Shown: piece by piece, positions 22,478-23,438 of the stretch | How the letters are laid out: each line of letters opens with the position of its first letter | Position numbering within the stretch: the stretch's first letter is position 1 | Origin: DATMXS01 sp050260275 | Lineage (GTDB): Bacteria > Acidobacteriota > Terriglobia > Bryobacterales > Bryobacteraceae | DNA length: 23,438 bases | Direction: 5' to 3' | NCBI GenBank assembly: GCA_050260275.1 | Contig: JBLNBX010000049.1 | Coordinates: forward strand, 1 to 23,438 | The notes under the pieces: generated by a model | The model's input: the letters and a program-made list of their open reading frames with translations, nothing else | Database searches by the model: none | What the model was told of the DNA's origin: nothing | Program-made: the position numbers and the translations under genes

Positions 22478-23438
22478 CCCTCGACAGGGCGGTAGCCCTG
22501 CACCGAGTTGCCAGCGGGAGTATGCGGAGCTAAGGCCCGATTTGACAGGCGCTAACGGCGTGGCTGAAGCCAAGCCGTGGATACGAGTTTCGACGCGAAT
22601 CTTGCACCCTTTTCGGAAATCGAGCGCATCGGCCCTGCCGCCCCTGCCGGGGCTCAAGAGCGCACGCAAAGCCCGGTAGAGCAAGAGCGAATAGCCTTCG
22701 GCGACGCCATTGAAGCCCCTTGGGGGGCGGGCTTGAGCCCGCGTAGGGCTTCAGCCCTGCGGGAAGAGGGCAAGCTAGAGCATGCGGAGGTGCCGGATGC
22801 GAACCGGTCTGTGCGGAGCTAGACTCCGCAGCGGACTGAATTCCGCCCCCCACCAACGATCGCCGGCGGCCCACATCCCAGCGCTGCAAAGCCCGGGATG
22901 GAGCCCGGCAGTGCGAAAGAGAATAGCCCATGGCGCAAGCCATGGGAAAGCCGAACGTATGAAGGCAGCCCCTGAAAGGGCCGTAAGAACGCGCACAGCA
23001 GATTCAGCGGCACGGATGAAGCCGCGTCCTGATACGAACCTCTACTGCCGGTGCGTGCCGATGAATAGCCTCGTATCAGGGCCCGACTTCAGTCGGGCCG
23101 AACAGGCGCGGAATGTACACGGGCTTTAGCCCCTGGATCTCAAGCTCCGTCGCACAGGGGCTAAAGCCCGGTATTGACAGGCAGCCTATCGGCATGGCTG
23201 AAGCCATGCCCTGATACGAATCCCAACCCGAATCGGGCCGTGTTCACGCTTGAGCCCGCGCCTGGCTTCAGCCCTGCCATCGCCGCAGGGGCTAAAGCCC
23301 CACTTGATGAGACGTCCATCGGCACGGCTAAAGCCGTGCCCTGATACGAACCGCAACCGAAACAGGGCCGTTTTCAGAAAAACTTCTAGCCCGCGCAGGG
23401 CTTCAGCCCTGCCACGTGATCGCCAGCCGGCGTGTGCG
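22478..23438. repeat. Non-coding block of palindromic repeats
   Basis: No gene is supported to the end of the window. Recognised units: A (22722-22760, 23247-23278, 23388-23413), B (22811-22852), D (22961-23001), a GAAAGAGAATAGCCCATGG segment (22915-22933, continuing into the palindrome CCATGGCGCAAGCCATGG), and composite C (23073-23222 and partly 23284-23351). The density of stem-forming units matches the block at 6056-6673. Confidence 0.8.
23073..23222. repeat. Composite palindromic repeat C, copy 2
   Basis: Same order of hairpins as 6411-6560: GCCCGACTTCAGTCGGGC, CGGGCTTTAGCCC, GGGGCTAAAGCCC and GGCATGGCTGAAGCCATGCC, ending in CTGATACGAA. Several stem changes are compensated on both sides (for example GGCACGGC/GCCGTGCC against GGCATGGC/GCCATGCC), which suggests the folded form matters. 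Confidence 0.75.

Overview
The window is high-GC DNA from a bacterial chromosome. The most likely source is an Acidobacteriota lineage of the Solibacter/Bryobacter type. This is an inference from three things: a TonB-dependent receptor carrying an N-terminal carboxypeptidase-regulatory-like domain, the Tat-exported sugar-isomerase-like protein, and several families of dispersed GC-rich palindromic repeats (hairpins such as GGCTTTAGCC/GGCTAAAGCC, often ending in CTGATACGAA). No 16S rRNA or other strong taxonomic marker is present.

Layout. (1) 1-6055: a housekeeping block on the + strand, with the 3' end of alaS, then ileS-lspA-lgt with overlapping start/stop codons, then a DUF1015 gene. (2) 6056-6673: non-coding palindromic repeats. 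(3) 6674-9844: a CRISPR array of 12 repeats (36 bp) and 11 spacers, split by a complete 2409-bp IS66-family element (7019-9427). The element landed inside repeat 6 and made a perfect 8-bp target duplication. (4) 9894-14359, - strand: cas9-cas1-cas2 in type II-C arrangement, with a 1082-residue Cas9 that has all RuvC and HNH catalytic residues. (5) 14373-14510, + strand: a tracrRNA gene transcribed divergently from cas9. It has a promoter, an anti-repeat that begins at the predicted transcription start, two small hairpins and an intrinsic terminator. (6) 14873-15781, - strand: a Tat-exported hydroxypyruvate-isomerase-like TIM-barrel protein. (7) 16938-19241, + strand: a TonB-dependent siderophore-type receptor. 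(8) 19864-22477: an HMA-like small protein, a UdgX-type uracil-DNA glycosylase, tRNA-Leu(UAG) and a soluble hybrid histidine kinase. (9) 22478-23438: more palindromic repeats.

How the CRISPR parts fit. The tracrRNA anti-repeat on the + strand is the reverse complement of the + strand repeat, so functional crRNAs must be read from the + strand. That is against the cas operon and towards cas2. The 3' end of each repeat carries a -10-like hexamer (TACACT), resembling the repeat-embedded promoters described for Neisseria type II-C arrays. If these work, the IS66 insertion need not silence the part of the array beyond it. The tracrRNA promoter and the probable cas9 promoter lie back to back and share a perfect 18-bp palindrome whose two arms each supply a TAGAAT -10 box. 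The most interesting content of the window is therefore this compact, apparently intact type II-C system with its divergent cas9/tracrRNA control region and its transposon-split array.
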